From positions 29,493-93,492 of the forward strand of contig CAYVKA010000012.1 in the NCBI GenBank assembly GCA_964451925.1: 64,000 nucleotides of DNA, read 5' to 3'. The position numbers were made by a program, and so were the translations under genes. The notes beneath the pieces are model-generated. The model saw only the letters and a list, made by a program, of their open reading frames with translations, was not told the DNA's origin and did not search any database. This document shows positions 1 through 8,238 of this stretch, one piece after another; position 1 is the stretch's first letter; each line of letters opens with the position of its first letter. The stretch comes from Nevskia sp964451925 (GTDB lineage Bacteria > Pseudomonadota > Gammaproteobacteria > Nevskiales > Nevskiaceae).

Positions 1-1
1 C

Positions 2-1060
2 ACCATCGTCGTCGGCGCCAGCGGCAGCGGCAAGACCGCGCTGATGACCTTCCTGCTCAGCCAGGTGTTGCGCACCGGCGCGCGGATTATCTATTTCGAC
101 AAGGACCGGGGTGCCGATCTCTTCATCCGCGCAGTGGGCGGCCGCTACAGCGTGGTGCGGCAGGGCCGGCCCACGGGCTTCAATCCTCTGCAGCTGCCGG
201 ATTCCCCGGCGTCGCGCGCCACGCTCGCCACCTGGCTGTCGGCGCTGCTGACCGCCCGCGGCGAGACCCTGTCGGCGCAGGAAGCCCAGCTGCTGCGGAA
301 GGCCATCGACGACACTTACCGGCTGCCGCCGGCGGAGCGCCGCCTGGGCGTCATCGCCGCCTTCATTCCGCGGATCAGCGCCGGCGGCCTGATGGAACGC
401 ATCCAGCCCTGGCACGGCGAGGGCCAGTACGCCTGGCTGTTCGACAACGAGCAGGACCGGCTGGCCCTGGACCAGCCGGTGATGGGCTTCGACCTGACCG
501 AGGTCTACAACGATCCCGTCATCCGCGTGCCGGCGCTTTATTACATGCTGCAGCGGGTGGACGGCGTGCTGGCCGAAGGCCGGCCGACCGTCATCGTCGT
601 CGACGAAGGCTGGGCCGCGGTCGGCGACCGCGTCATGGCGCCCTTGATCGAGAACTGGGAGCGCACCATCCGCAAGCGCGGAGGCCTGGTGCTGTTCGCA
701 TCCCAGTCGCCCGAGTCGATCACGGACAGCCCCGTCGGCGGGGTCGTCGTCAGCCAGTCGCCGACGCAGATCTTCATGCCCAATCCCAACAGCCGCCGCG
801 AGGCCTTCGCCGGCTACAACCTGTCGCAGCGCGAGCTGGATCTGATCCTGACCCTGGACAAGGAAAGCCGCTCCTTCCTGGTCAAGCATGGCCGGCACAG
901 CGTCATCTGCCGCCTCGACCTCGGCGGCCTGACCGACGAGATCGCCATCCTCTCCGGCCGCACCAACACCGTCGAGCTGCTGGACAAGATCCTGGCCGAG
1001 GTCGGCGAAGACCCCGCGGCGTGGATGCCCGAGTTTCAACGTAGGAGGAAGTCGCTATGA
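2..1060 (+). CDS. virB4: VirB4-type conjugation ATPase, 5' end cut off by window edge
   Basis: This is the C-terminal part (about 352 residues) of the ATPase that powers pilus assembly and substrate transfer at the inner membrane of a type IV secretion system. The reading frame is open from base 2, and the first codons already encode a Walker A motif, GASGSGKT. A Walker B-like stretch (IVVDEGW) follows at about residue 195 of the fragment. VirB4 proteins are about 800 residues, so more than half of the gene lies upstream. The stop overlaps the start of virB5 (ATGA), showing translational coupling. Family assignment rests on the motifs and on the complete virB order that follows. Confidence 0.93.
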   Translation, partial: TIVVGASGSGKTALMTFLLSQVLRTGARIIYFDKDRGADLFIRAVGGRYSVVRQGRPTGFNPLQLPDSPASRATLATWLSALLTARGETLSAQEAQLLRKAIDDTYRLPPAERRLGVIAAFIPRISAGGLMERIQPWHGEGQYAWLFDNEQDRLALDQPVMGFDLTEVYNDPVIRVPALYYMLQRVDGVLAEGRPTVIVVDEGWAAVGDRVMAPLIENWERTIRKRGGLVLFASQSPESITDSPVGGVVVSQSPTQIFMPNPNSRREAFAGYNLSQRELDLILTLDKESRSFLVKHGRHSVICRLDLGGLTDEIAILSGRTNTVELLDKILAEVGEDPAAWMPEFQRRRKSL

Positions 1061-1770
1061 ACATGAAACGTGCCGTGCTCTCCCTCGTCCTGGCCGGCGC
1101 GCTCGCCGCCGCCGTGCCGGCCCGCGCCGACTACCCGGTGATCGACATCGCCAACCTGGCCCAGGCGCTGGAGTCCTACATGCAGCTCAGCGCCCAGCTG
1201 CGGCAGCTGGAGCAGCAGCTGACCCAGGCCCAGCAGCAGTACCAGTCGCTGACCGGGGGCCGCGGCATGGGCGCGCTGTTCAACTCCGGCACCGAGCAGT
1301 CCATGCGCCTCTACGCGCCGGGCACCTGGCAGCAGTCCCTGCAGGTGCTGCAGCAGGGCGGCCTGCCGGGCAATGCCGCGGACGTGTCCCGCGCGGCGCA
1401 GAGCTTCGCCCAGTCCCAAGGCATTACCCAGACCGGCGCGCAGGTCTTCCCCGGCAACGCCGTTAACGCCCAGGCCTACAGCGCCAGCACCGGTGCTACC
1501 GCGGCGGCGGCGGGCCTGAGCCAGGCCGTCTACGACCAGACCCAGGCGCGCATGCAGCGGGTGCAGCAGTACCTCAGCCAGATCAATTCCACGCAGGACC
1601 TGAAGGCCGCGATCGACCTCAATGCCCGTCTGCTGGCCGAGGTCAACGAAGCGTTGACGCAGATGATCCAACTGCAGGCGGCCCAGGCGCAGGTCCAGGG
1701 CGGCAGCAGTGCTGCCATGCTGCGCGGCAAGGCGCAGGAGGCGGCCTTCGTGCCGTACCAGGTCCAATGA
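1057..1770 (+). CDS. virB5: VirB5-family minor pilus protein
   Basis: The 237-residue exported protein has a signal peptide (MNMKRAVLSLVLAG, cleavage probably after PARA). A long Gln-rich helical region follows at about residues 35-70 (LRQLEQQLTQAQQQYQ), typical of VirB5/TrbJ proteins, which form the tip or minor subunit of the conjugative pilus. The C-terminal half is again helical, with QxxQxxQ patterns. It starts inside the virB4 stop and its own stop overlaps the next lipoprotein gene, so it is an internal cistron of the virB operon. VirB5 sequences vary a lot, so the assignment rests on helical character, size and position between virB4 and virB6. Confidence 0.85.
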   Translation: MNMKRAVLSLVLAGALAAAVPARADYPVIDIANLAQALESYMQLSAQLRQLEQQLTQAQQQYQSLTGGRGMGALFNSGTEQSMRLYAPGTWQQSLQVLQQGGLPGNAADVSRAAQSFAQSQGITQTGAQVFPGNAVNAQAYSASTGATAAAAGLSQAVYDQTQARMQRVQQYLSQINSTQDLKAAIDLNARLLAEVNEALTQMIQLQAAQAQVQGGSSAAMLRGKAQEAAFVPYQVQ

Positions 1771-1901
1771 AGCGGGCGGCCGCGGCGCTGCTGCTGGCGC
1801 TCCTGGGCGGCTGCGCCCATCAAGACCTGAAGCCGCCGTGCTCGCACCCGGCGGCCCTGCTGGGGCTCGGCGGCTGCGGGCCGCTGCATCCGGTGCAATA
1901 A
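1767..1901 (+). CDS. tiny lipoprotein, VirB7-like
   Basis: This is a 44-residue reading frame whose ATG overlaps the virB5 stop. It starts MKRAAAALLLALLGGC, a textbook lipoprotein signal with lipobox LGGC at residues 13-16, so the mature protein would be only about 29 residues with a lipidated cysteine and two further cysteines. VirB7 proteins are similarly small outer-membrane lipoproteins that stabilise VirB9 in the core complex, and the gene sits where virB7 is expected (between virB5 and virB8). I infer VirB7-like from size, lipobox and position. A surface- or entry-exclusion lipoprotein is the main alternative. Confidence 0.7.
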   Translation: MKRAAAALLLALLGGCAHQDLKPPCSHPAALLGLGGCGPLHPVQ

Positions 1902-1916
1902 GTCGTAGGAGGTGGT

Positions 1917-2354
1917 ATGGCAAGGATGCCGATATCTGTTATGGCGCTGGTGGCCGTGTCGCTGCTTGCGGCCTGCCAGCGGCACAGCTCGTCGCAGGAC
2001 TCGCTCAAGCAGGCGCTCGACGCCGCCCAGGCGCAATCGGCGCAGCAGGCCACTACCGACCCGGCGCGCCATGCCCATCCCGACGATCCGAATCCGCTGC
2101 GGCGCAAACTCGGCGACCTGGAAATCCGCGAGCTGTTCTTCGGGCCGACGCAGACGCGGGGCGACTGGATGGCCTACCTCCCGTGCTCGCAGAACTACTT
2201 CGGCATGCCGGTCGCCGGCCCGAACCGCATCTACCTGAAGCGCTGTCCTGCCCTGGAGCAATACCTGCTCGGCAAGGCGCGCGGCGCCGGCTTTGCCGAC
2301 GCCGCCCTCAAGGACGTGCTGGACCCCCGCGTCAGCGGCGCCCAGCGGCCATGA
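1917..2354 (+). CDS. conserved T4SS-operon lipoprotein, function unknown
   Basis: This 145-residue protein has a lipoprotein leader (MALVAVSLLAAC; lipobox LAAC near residue 20), a polar helical linker, and a C-terminal globular part with two cysteines (YLPCSQNYFG and LKRCPALEQYL). AGGAGG lies four bases upstream of the ATG at 1917; the next in-frame ATG at 1926 is the alternative start. The stop overlaps the virB6 start. I do not recognise the family. Position suggests a periplasm-facing accessory of the secretion channel or an exclusion factor. Confidence 0.75.
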   Translation: MARMPISVMALVAVSLLAACQRHSSSQDSLKQALDAAQAQSAQQATTDPARHAHPDDPNPLRRKLGDLEIRELFFGPTQTRGDWMAYLPCSQNYFGMPVAGPNRIYLKRCPALEQYLLGKARGAGFADAALKDVLDPRVSGAQRP

Positions 2355-3301
2355 GCACGGTCTTCACCGACTTCCTCAACAACGTCGACCTGGCGGTCAA
2401 CGGCTTTTTAATCGCCGGCTACGACCGCGTGCGCGACGCCGTCACCACGCCGCTGCGGCTGTGCCTGAGCGTCTTCATCGCGGTGTACGGCCTGCTGCTG
2501 CTGACCGGCTATGCCACGATGTCGGTGCGCGGCGCGTTCGGCCGGCTCACGATTTTGCTGTTCGTGTACGTGCTGGCGACCAATGCCGACTTTTACACCA
2601 CCTACATAGAGCAGCTGTTCGTGCAGGCGCCGGCCTCGATCGGCAACATCCTGGTGGGCGGCGGCGGCACCGGCAGCCAGAACTCGGCCATGGACCAGTT
2701 CTACACCACCGGCATGGACGCCGGCGACAAGCTGTGGAGCCGCGGCAACCTCTATACCTTGAGCCCGCTGTTCGCGGCGGTGGTGGTCTACGCCATCACC
2801 CTGGGCGTCGCCGCCTATGCCGCCTTCCTGCTGGCCCTGGCCAAGATCGCGCTGGCGGTGCTGCTGATCCTGACGCCGCTGTTCGCGCTGTGCTACCTCT
2901 ACGGGCACACGCGGCGGTTGTTCGAGGGCTGGCTCAGCCAGGTCATCCATTACGCTGTCGTGCCGATTCTGGTCTACGGTGTGCTGGCCCTGATCCTGGC
3001 CATCGCCCAGGCGCAGTTGCAGCAGATCGACGCCAACGCCGAGACCGCCACCTTTCCCCAGGTGCTGGAGCTGGCCCTGGCCGGCCTAGTCGCCATCCTG
3101 CTGCTGTCGCAGATCGTCGGCGTCGCCGGCGCCATCGCCGGCGGCATCTCGCTCACCACGATGGGAGTGTTCCGCGACTCCGTCGGCCGCGGCCGTGCCT
3201 ACGGCGCGCTGGCCGGTCGTCGTGCCTTGCAGTGGGCCCGCTACATGGGCCGGGGACCGCAGTGGACGCGCCGTCCGGGAGGCGGTCGTGACCGTCGATA
3301 A
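2351..3301 (+). CDS. virB6: VirB6-family polytopic inner-membrane channel protein
   Basis: This 316-residue protein has several long hydrophobic segments: roughly residues 35-55, 70-85, 140-165, 170-190, 205-230 and 240-265. The large periplasmic loop between segments two and three is Gly-rich (GNILVGGGGTGSQ). This is the VirB6/TrbL layout: an inner-membrane subunit needed for substrate passage and pilus biogenesis. The start at 2351 overlaps the stop of the preceding lipoprotein gene. The frame is open further upstream, but that region codes for other proteins. The last bases overlap virB8. Confidence 0.9.
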   Translation: MSTVFTDFLNNVDLAVNGFLIAGYDRVRDAVTTPLRLCLSVFIAVYGLLLLTGYATMSVRGAFGRLTILLFVYVLATNADFYTTYIEQLFVQAPASIGNILVGGGGTGSQNSAMDQFYTTGMDAGDKLWSRGNLYTLSPLFAAVVVYAITLGVAAYAAFLLALAKIALAVLLILTPLFALCYLYGHTRRLFEGWLSQVIHYAVVPILVYGVLALILAIAQAQLQQIDANAETATFPQVLELALAGLVAILLLSQIVGVAGAIAGGISLTTMGVFRDSVGRGRAYGALAGRRALQWARYMGRGPQWTRRPGGGRDRR

Positions 3302-3989
3302 GGAGCCGCCGGTGCTGGACCGGGACGCGTACTTTGCCGAGGCGGAGTCGTTCTATGAGGAGGGCTATCGCCGTATCAAGGCTTCGCGTGATCGCGCCTG
3401 GATCGTGGCGGCAGCTGCGTCCGCGCTGGCGGGCCTCGGGATGCTCGCGGTGGCGTTCCTTGCCCCGCTGAAGCGAACCGACGTGGTTCCGGTGGTCGTC
3501 GACCGGAGCACCGGCGAGGCCCATATCGAAACGCAGCTGACGAGCCAGACCATAAGCCAGCAGGAGGCGGTGCGCAAGGCGGATCTGGCGAGCTACGTCA
3601 TCGCCCGGGAATCTTTCGACCGGGCCCTCGTCAACCAGTTCTACGGCACGGTGCAGGGCCGCTCCACCGAGGCGGTGCTGAAGCCCTGGCTGGCGCAGTT
3701 CCAGAGCGGAGCGCCGGATTCGATCTACGTCCGCTACCGCGACGCCACCCGCAACGTCGAAGTGCGCGGCGTCGTGCTGCTGAGCGACGGCGTCGGCCAA
3801 GTGCATTTCAACGCCACCTTGATCCGGCAAAACGCGGCGCCGGTCAGCGAGGACTTCATCGCCACGGTGGAATTCCGCTACTCGGCCGAGGGCATGGGCT
3901 TCGCCCAGCGCCTGCGCAACCCGCTCGGCTTCGTCGTCACCGCCTACCGCGTCGACCAGGAATCCCTGTCCAAGGAGGGACGCCCATGA
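3288..3989 (+). CDS. virB8: VirB8-family inner-membrane scaffold protein
   Basis: This bitopic protein of 233 residues has a cytoplasmic N-terminus, a membrane segment near residues 38-60 (AWIVAAAASALAGLGMLAVAF), and a periplasmic NTF2-like domain carrying the family pattern of VirB8 (YVIARESFD at about residue 102, then FYGTVQG). VirB8 nucleates assembly of the channel between VirB4/VirB6 and the outer core. I chose GTG at 3288 because GGGAGG precedes it and it overlaps the virB6 end by 14 bases. GTG at 3312, preceded by AAGGAG, is a credible alternative that would remove eight residues. Confidence 0.9.
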   Translation: MTVDKEPPVLDRDAYFAEAESFYEEGYRRIKASRDRAWIVAAAASALAGLGMLAVAFLAPLKRTDVVPVVVDRSTGEAHIETQLTSQTISQQEAVRKADLASYVIARESFDRALVNQFYGTVQGRSTEAVLKPWLAQFQSGAPDSIYVRYRDATRNVEVRGVVLLSDGVGQVHFNATLIRQNAAPVSEDFIATVEFRYSAEGMGFAQRLRNPLGFVVTAYRVDQESLSKEGRP

Positions 3990-4789
3990 AATGGTGTGCC
4001 GTCGCATTGCTGCTGGCCGGCTCCGCCGCCGCTGCCGAGCTGCCCGAGAACGGGCCGGAAGACCCCCGCATCCGCACCTTGGTCTACGACCCCGACCAGG
4101 TCGTGGTGATCAAGGGGCATTTCGGCTACCAGCAGATGATCCAGCTCGGCGAGGGCGAGCAGATCGAGTCGCTCAGCCTCGGCGACTCGATCTCCTGGCA
4201 GGTGGTGCCGAACAAGGCCAAGAACCTGCTGTTCATCAAGCCGGTCGAGCACAAGGCGCATACCAACCTGGCCGTCACCACCAACCGGCACAGCTACGCC
4301 TTCGACCTGATCGCAACCGACATGCTGGCGGACATCCCGGCGCTCAACTACGTCGTGCGCTTCCGCTATCCCCAGGACGAGGACGCCAAGCTGCAGGCCC
4401 AGCTTGCCGCAGCCGCGCACGACAGGCAGCAGGAAGTAGTGCCGGACAAGAAGGTCGACCCGTCCGCCTGGAACCTCGACTACACGTTCCAGGGCAACCT
4501 GGCGCTGGCGCCGCTGCACGTCTTCGACGACGGGACATTCACCTACTTCCAGTTCCGCGACAAGCAGGACGTGCCGGCGATCTTCCAGGTCACGGACGGC
4601 AAGAACGAATCCCTCCTCAACTACCACCTGTCCGGCAAATACGTCGTGGTCGAGCGCACGGCGCGCCAGTACACCCTGCGCAGCCGCGAGGGCGTGGTCT
4701 GCGTCTACAACGAGGCGGCCTTCAGGGCCGCGGCGGCACCCGCCGCGCAGAGCCCGGCACCTGATCAGCCGCCGGCAACGGGGCGCTGA
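3986..4789 (+). CDS. virB9: VirB9/TrbG-family outer core complex protein
   Basis: This is a 267-residue secreted protein with a short signal peptide (MKWCAVALLLAGSAAAA). The N-terminal half has the VirB9 pattern (DPRIRTLVYDPDQVV, then a beta-rich region with NLLFIKP). The C-terminal CagX/TrbG half contains WNLDYTFQG and TYFQFR, typical of the part that reaches the outer membrane with VirB10 and VirB7. It overlaps virB8 by the sequence ATGA. Length is normal for the family. Confidence 0.93.
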   Translation: MKWCAVALLLAGSAAAAELPENGPEDPRIRTLVYDPDQVVVIKGHFGYQQMIQLGEGEQIESLSLGDSISWQVVPNKAKNLLFIKPVEHKAHTNLAVTTNRHSYAFDLIATDMLADIPALNYVVRFRYPQDEDAKLQAQLAAAAHDRQQEVVPDKKVDPSAWNLDYTFQGNLALAPLHVFDDGTFTYFQFRDKQDVPAIFQVTDGKNESLLNYHLSGKYVVVERTARQYTLRSREGVVCVYNEAAFRAAAAPAAQSPAPDQPPATGR

Positions 4790-4792
4790 CTC

Positions 4793-5938
4793 GTGGCCGG
4801 GCCGCAGGAGGAGCCGGAGGGCGAGCCGAGGCGCAGCCACGGCGTCAGCCCGGTGGTGGAGCGCCGGCCGCGCAGCGCGCTGAGCTTGGTCGCCGGTGCG
4901 GTGGTGATTCTGCTGGTGGTGGGCTTTCTGTTTGCGAGCGGGGCGAAGAACAGTAAGCCCAAGCCGGCCCCGAAGGCGCCGGCCATCGCCAGTTCGCCGG
5001 GGCTGCCGCCGGCAGCGCCGGCTTCGCCGCCCCTTCCGCCGCTGTCCCCGGAGGAAGCGGCGGCAGGATTCCCGCCACCGCCCGTGCCGGGACAGGGCGC
5101 TAAGGGCGAGGCCGCCGAGTCCGCTCACCAGAAGGAAGACGCCCGGGTGCGCTCGCCGATGCTGATCTACGATGCGTCCGACCACGAGGAGGCGCCGCCA
5201 GCAGTGAAGCAAAATGCGCCGGACCCGCTGGCCGCGCTGCTGGCGAACCAGCTTCGAGGCGCCAATGCACCGAAAGCCCAAGAGCCGGCCGACCGCGCCA
5301 GCCCGGCCGAAGGCTACGCCGAGCGGACGCAGGCGTTCGCCAAGGCCGCGTCCGAGCGCGGGCCCGAGGCGGCGACGGCTCATCGCATCTCTATGGGCGA
5401 CCGCATCGCCGAGGGCAAGATGCTGGCCGCGACCCTCGAAACTGCCATCGACTCCGACCTGCCGGGCCGGCTCCGGGCCATCGTAACTACGGACGTGTGG
5501 AGCGAGGACGGCAGCCGCCACTTGATCCGCAAGGGCTCGCGGCTCATCGGAGACTACCGCTCGGGCCTGGTCCGCGGCCAGACGCGGGTGTTCGTGATCT
5601 GGACGCGGCTGCTGCAGCCCGACGGCACCGACGTCGCCATCGGCTCGCCCGGCGCCGACGACCTGGGGCGCGCCGGCCTGACCGGCAGCATCGATCGCCA
5701 CTTCGTCGAGCGCTTCGGCGCCGCCTTCCTGCTGTCCCTGATCGGCTCGGCAACCACCGCCAGCCAGGGCGGCAACACCTTCGTCGTCAACACCAGCCAG
5801 GGCTTCGGCCAGGTGGCGCAGGATTCCCTGCAGGACAGCATCAACATCCCGCCGACCATCTACGTCGACCAGGGTGCGCCGGTGCAGGTATTCGTCGCGC
5901 GAGACCTTCTATTCCGACAAGACGAGGCGAGCCGGTGA
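4793..5938 (+). CDS. virB10: VirB10/TrbI-family channel protein
   Basis: This 381-residue protein spans both membranes. It has a short cytoplasmic tail, a membrane anchor at about residues 26-46 (ALSLVAGAVVILLVVGFLF), a Pro-rich periplasmic linker (residues 55-100) and the C-terminal TrbI beta-barrel domain. That domain is recognisable from GTVLEA-like and RGSRLIGDY-like strands (KMLAATLETAID, RKGSRLIGDYRSG). VirB10 senses ATP use at the inner membrane and gates the outer pore. The start is GTG, three bases after the virB9 stop, with a GGGGCG-type weak ribosome site. Its stop overlaps virB11. Confidence 0.93.
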   Translation: MAGPQEEPEGEPRRSHGVSPVVERRPRSALSLVAGAVVILLVVGFLFASGAKNSKPKPAPKAPAIASSPGLPPAAPASPPLPPLSPEEAAAGFPPPPVPGQGAKGEAAESAHQKEDARVRSPMLIYDASDHEEAPPAVKQNAPDPLAALLANQLRGANAPKAQEPADRASPAEGYAERTQAFAKAASERGPEAATAHRISMGDRIAEGKMLAATLETAIDSDLPGRLRAIVTTDVWSEDGSRHLIRKGSRLIGDYRSGLVRGQTRVFVIWTRLLQPDGTDVAIGSPGADDLGRAGLTGSIDRHFVERFGAAFLLSLIGSATTASQGGNTFVVNTSQGFGQVAQDSLQDSINIPPTIYVDQGAPVQVFVARDLLFRQDEASR

Positions 5939-6948
5939 GCGTGGTCACGCTGCACGGCGGCGGCGTGGCGCTGCGGACCTTCCTGGGTCCACTGGCGGCG
6001 CTGCTGGCACGGCCCGAGATCAACGAGGTCTCGATCAACCGGCCGGGAGAGGTGTTCGTGGACGACGCCGGCAGCATGCAGCGGCTTGCCATCCCCGAGC
6101 TGACCTGCGAGCACCTGCAGCGGCTGGCCGGCCTGATCGCGTACGAGACGCACCAGGTGGTCAACGAGGAGCGGCCGCTGCTGTCGGCCTGGCTGCCGAC
6201 CGGGCAGCGCGTACAGGTGGTGATGCCGCCGGCGTGCGAGGCCGGGACGGTGGTGATGTCGTTCCGGCGCCAAGCGGAGCGGCAGTACACGCTGGAGGAC
6301 TACGAGGCGGCGGGGATGTTCGCGGACGTGGCGATCGTGCAGGACGATGCGCTGAGTCCGGAGGACCTTCAACTCAAAGACCTGCTGGCGCGCCGCCGGC
6401 TGCGGGAGTTCCTGCGGCAGACGGTGCGCTGCCGCCGCAACATCGTCGTATCTGGGTCGACCAACAGCGGCAAGACCACCTTCCTCAACACCTTGCTGCG
6501 CGAGATCCCCCAGGACGAGCGCCTGCTGACCATCGAAGACGTGCGCGAGCTGCGCAGCGCCGTCCCCAACACTGCGCACCTGCTCGCCAGCAAGGGTGGG
6601 CAGGGCGTCGCCAAGGTCACGATCCAGGACCTGCTTGAAGCCTGCCTACGGCTGCGGCCGGACCGCATCATCCTCGGCGAGCTGCGCGGCGCGGAGGCAT
6701 CCAGCTTCCTCCATGCCGTCAACAGCGGCCACCCCGGCTCCCTGACCAGCGTGCACGCCGACTCGCCGGCGCTCGCCTTCGAGCGCCTGGCCTTGATGGT
6801 CATGCAGGGCCTTGAATCCCTCAGCCGCGAACAGATCATCAGCTACTTGAAAGGCGTGATCGACGTCGTGGTTCAAGTACGGCGCCACGGCGGCCGGCGC
6901 CTGGTGTCCGCCGTCTACTACAAGCACGCTAATCCCTCGCCGATGTAG
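5935..6948 (+). CDS. virB11: VirB11 traffic ATPase
   Basis: This 337-residue hexameric ATPase docks on VirB4 and switches between pilus building and DNA transfer. It has an N-terminal domain with the VirB11 signature SINRPGEVFVD (residues 37-47), a Walker A motif GSTNSGKT at about residues 175-182, an Asp-box (LLTIEDVREL), a Walker B (RIILGELRG) and a His-box (GHPGSLTSVHAD). All catalytic elements look intact. The start is a GTG overlapping the virB10 stop. This is the last recognisable gene of the virB operon. Confidence 0.95.
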   Translation: MSVVTLHGGGVALRTFLGPLAALLARPEINEVSINRPGEVFVDDAGSMQRLAIPELTCEHLQRLAGLIAYETHQVVNEERPLLSAWLPTGQRVQVVMPPACEAGTVVMSFRRQAERQYTLEDYEAAGMFADVAIVQDDALSPEDLQLKDLLARRRLREFLRQTVRCRRNIVVSGSTNSGKTTFLNTLLREIPQDERLLTIEDVRELRSAVPNTAHLLASKGGQGVAKVTIQDLLEACLRLRPDRIILGELRGAEASSFLHAVNSGHPGSLTSVHADSPALAFERLALMVMQGLESLSREQIISYLKGVIDVVVQVRRHGGRRLVSAVYYKHANPSPM

Positions 6949-7152
6949 ATGGTTTTGCTTATGGCTGATTTCGGTTATCCACGTTCCGACGAAAGCACGG
7001 CGCTGGCCAATGCGCTGCTGCATTTCCTGCACGACCGCATCGAAGAGGGCAAGGCGGAGCTGCTGAAGATCCGCAGCGAGGTACTGGACAGGGTCTATGC
7101 CGCTGGCCTACGCCTAGGCATCGAGGCTCATACCTTGCTCAAGCAACGCTGA
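6949..7152 (+). CDS. small helical protein after virB11, unknown
   Basis: The 67-residue frame begins directly after the virB11 stop, with a second possible ATG at 6961 (MADFGYPRSDE). The product is acidic to neutral and mostly helical (ALLHFLHDRIEEGKAELLKIRSEVLDRVY). There is no signal peptide. I see no family match. Neither start has a clear ribosome site, so translation probably depends on coupling to virB11. It ends just before a GC-rich hairpin, so it may be the last cistron of the operon. Confidence 0.55.
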   Translation: MVLLMADFGYPRSDESTALANALLHFLHDRIEEGKAELLKIRSEVLDRVYAAGLRLGIEAHTLLKQR

Positions 7153-7174
7153 GCTGCGCCGCTTGTGGATGGTC

Positions 7175-7202
7175 CGCGCCGCCGCCGACGGGCGGCGGCG
7201 CG
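7175..7202. terminator. GC-rich hairpin between convergent genes
   Basis: A perfect 12-bp stem (CGCGCCGCCGCC, 7175-7186, with its complement at 7191-7202) encloses a four-base loop. It lies between the end of the virB operon and the end of the convergent SWIB gene. No T-run follows on either strand, so it may act as a barrier or RNA-stabilising hairpin rather than a classic intrinsic terminator. Confidence 0.5.
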
Positions 7203-7214
7203 TTGGGGCCTCGA

Positions 7215-7574
7215 TCAGCTGATGTGCTTGCTGACGTGCTTGGTCATCTCGAACATGTTGACCACCGACTTGCCGCCGAAGATCTTCTTCAGCTTCTCGT
7301 CGGCGTTGATCAGGCGCTTGTTCACCTTGTCCTGCAGGTCCAGCTTCTTGATGTAGTCCCACAGCTTCTTGGTGATCTGGCCGCGGGGCAGGGGCTTGTT
7401 GCCGACGATCTCGGCCAGCAGCGCACTCGGGGTCACCGCTTTCAGTAGCGCAGGGCTCGCCTTGCGCTTGGCTTTCTTCGGCGCTGCCTTCTTGGCGGCA
7501 AGCTTCTTGGCAACGGGCTTTTTCTTCGCGGCAGCTTTCTTTGCTACCGGCTTCTTCTTCACGGCTTTCGCCAT
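7215..7574 (-). CDS. SWIB/MDM2-domain basic protein with Lys/Ala-rich tail
   Basis: This is a 119-residue protein. Residues 1-45 are a histone-H1-like Lys/Ala/Pro-rich tail (MAKAVKKKPVAKKAAAKKKP). Residues 46-119 form a SWIB domain (TPSALLAEIVG, ITKKLWDYIKK, INADEKLKKIFG, VNMFEMTKHVSKHI). The SWIB fold is common in chlamydial and some proteobacterial DNA-associated proteins, and the tail should bind nucleic acid without sequence specificity. AAGGAGA lies just upstream of the ATG, and a 9-bp inverted repeat sits in its leader. Being next to conjugation genes, it may compact or protect element DNA; that is inference. Confidence 0.85.
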   Translation of the reverse strand: MAKAVKKKPVAKKAAAKKKPVAKKLAAKKAAPKKAKRKASPALLKAVTPSALLAEIVGNKPLPRGQITKKLWDYIKKLDLQDKVNKRLINADEKLKKIFGGKSVVNMFEMTKHVSKHIS

Positions 7575-7592
7575 TACGTACTCTCCTTGTAA

Positions 7593-7614
7593 GTTGGGCC
7601 CATTCGGGCCCAAC
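7593..7614 (-). promoter_or_regulatory. inverted repeat in the SWIB-gene leader
   Basis: GTTGGGCCC (7593-7601) and GGGCCCAAC (7606-7614) form a perfect 9-bp stem with a four-base loop. It lies about 20 bases upstream of the SWIB start, next to its ribosome site. It could be an operator or a structured 5' untranslated region. Confidence 0.4.
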
Positions 7615-7710
7615 CATCGTAACGCAAGCGGGTTCCAGCACAAGTATCGACTTGCCTCGGCTATGCCTGCACCGCGACAATAGCCTTGGTGTAGCGATCA
7701 AAACGAGAAC

Positions 7711-8166
7711 ATGCCAAATCTCAGCACGATTCTGAAGAGCGAAATTACCCGTTTGGCGAAGAGGGCGGTACGTCAGGAAATCGATCCGGTACGATCCTCA
7801 TCGAGTACGCAGCGAAAGCAGCTCGCCGAACTGAAAAGGCAAGTGCAGGAGCTTCGGCGCGAACTCGCCGCCGTGAAGAAATCCGCGACCAAGCAGCGCC
7901 CCGCCGCCTCGGAGCCGCAGGACGAAGCCAAACACCGTTTCACTGCGAAAGGGCTCAAGTCCCTGCGCAGCCGCCTGGAGTTGAGCGCCGAGGACTTCGG
8001 GCTGCTGATCGGCGTGAGCGGCAAGACGATCTACATGTGGGAACAAGAGAACAGCGAACCCCGGAAAGCGTATATCCCGAAGATCGCGGAGCTACGGACG
8101 ATCGGCAAGCGACAGGTCAGAGCGAAGCTGGACGAGCTCAAAGGAAGCGAAGCCGCCAGCGCTTGA
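7711..8166 (+). CDS. coiled-coil plus C-terminal HTH DNA-binding protein
   Basis: The 151-residue protein has an N-terminal helical coiled coil (about residues 28-60, LAELKRQVQELRRELAAVKKS), a flexible linker and a C-terminal XRE/Cro-type helix-turn-helix at about residues 85-125 (LRSRLELSAEDFGLLIGVSGKTIYMWEQ). This arrangement occurs in small chromosomal regulators of Proteobacteria that tune operon or element activity. It is transcribed divergently from the SWIB gene, sharing a 136-bp intergenic region, so it may control that gene and itself. Targets are not evident from sequence. Confidence 0.75.
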   Translation: MPNLSTILKSEITRLAKRAVRQEIDPVRSSSSTQRKQLAELKRQVQELRRELAAVKKSATKQRPAASEPQDEAKHRFTAKGLKSLRSRLELSAEDFGLLIGVSGKTIYMWEQENSEPRKAYIPKIAELRTIGKRQVRAKLDELKGSEAASA

Positions 8167-8192
8167 GCCAATGCGTACGGGGGACGCCGGGC

Positions 8193-8225
8193 AAAGAAAA
8201 TCCCCCGGCGCAAAGCGCCGGGGGA
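8193..8225 (-). terminator. intrinsic terminator of the ParB-like gene
   Basis: TCCCCCGGCGC (8201-8211) and its exact complement (8215-8225) form an 11-bp stem with an AAA loop. On the minus strand the stem is followed by TTTTCTTT (8200-8193). It lies 14 bases past the stop of the minus-strand ParB-like gene. Confidence 0.8.
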
Positions 8226-8238
8226 CAGAGGTACAGCC

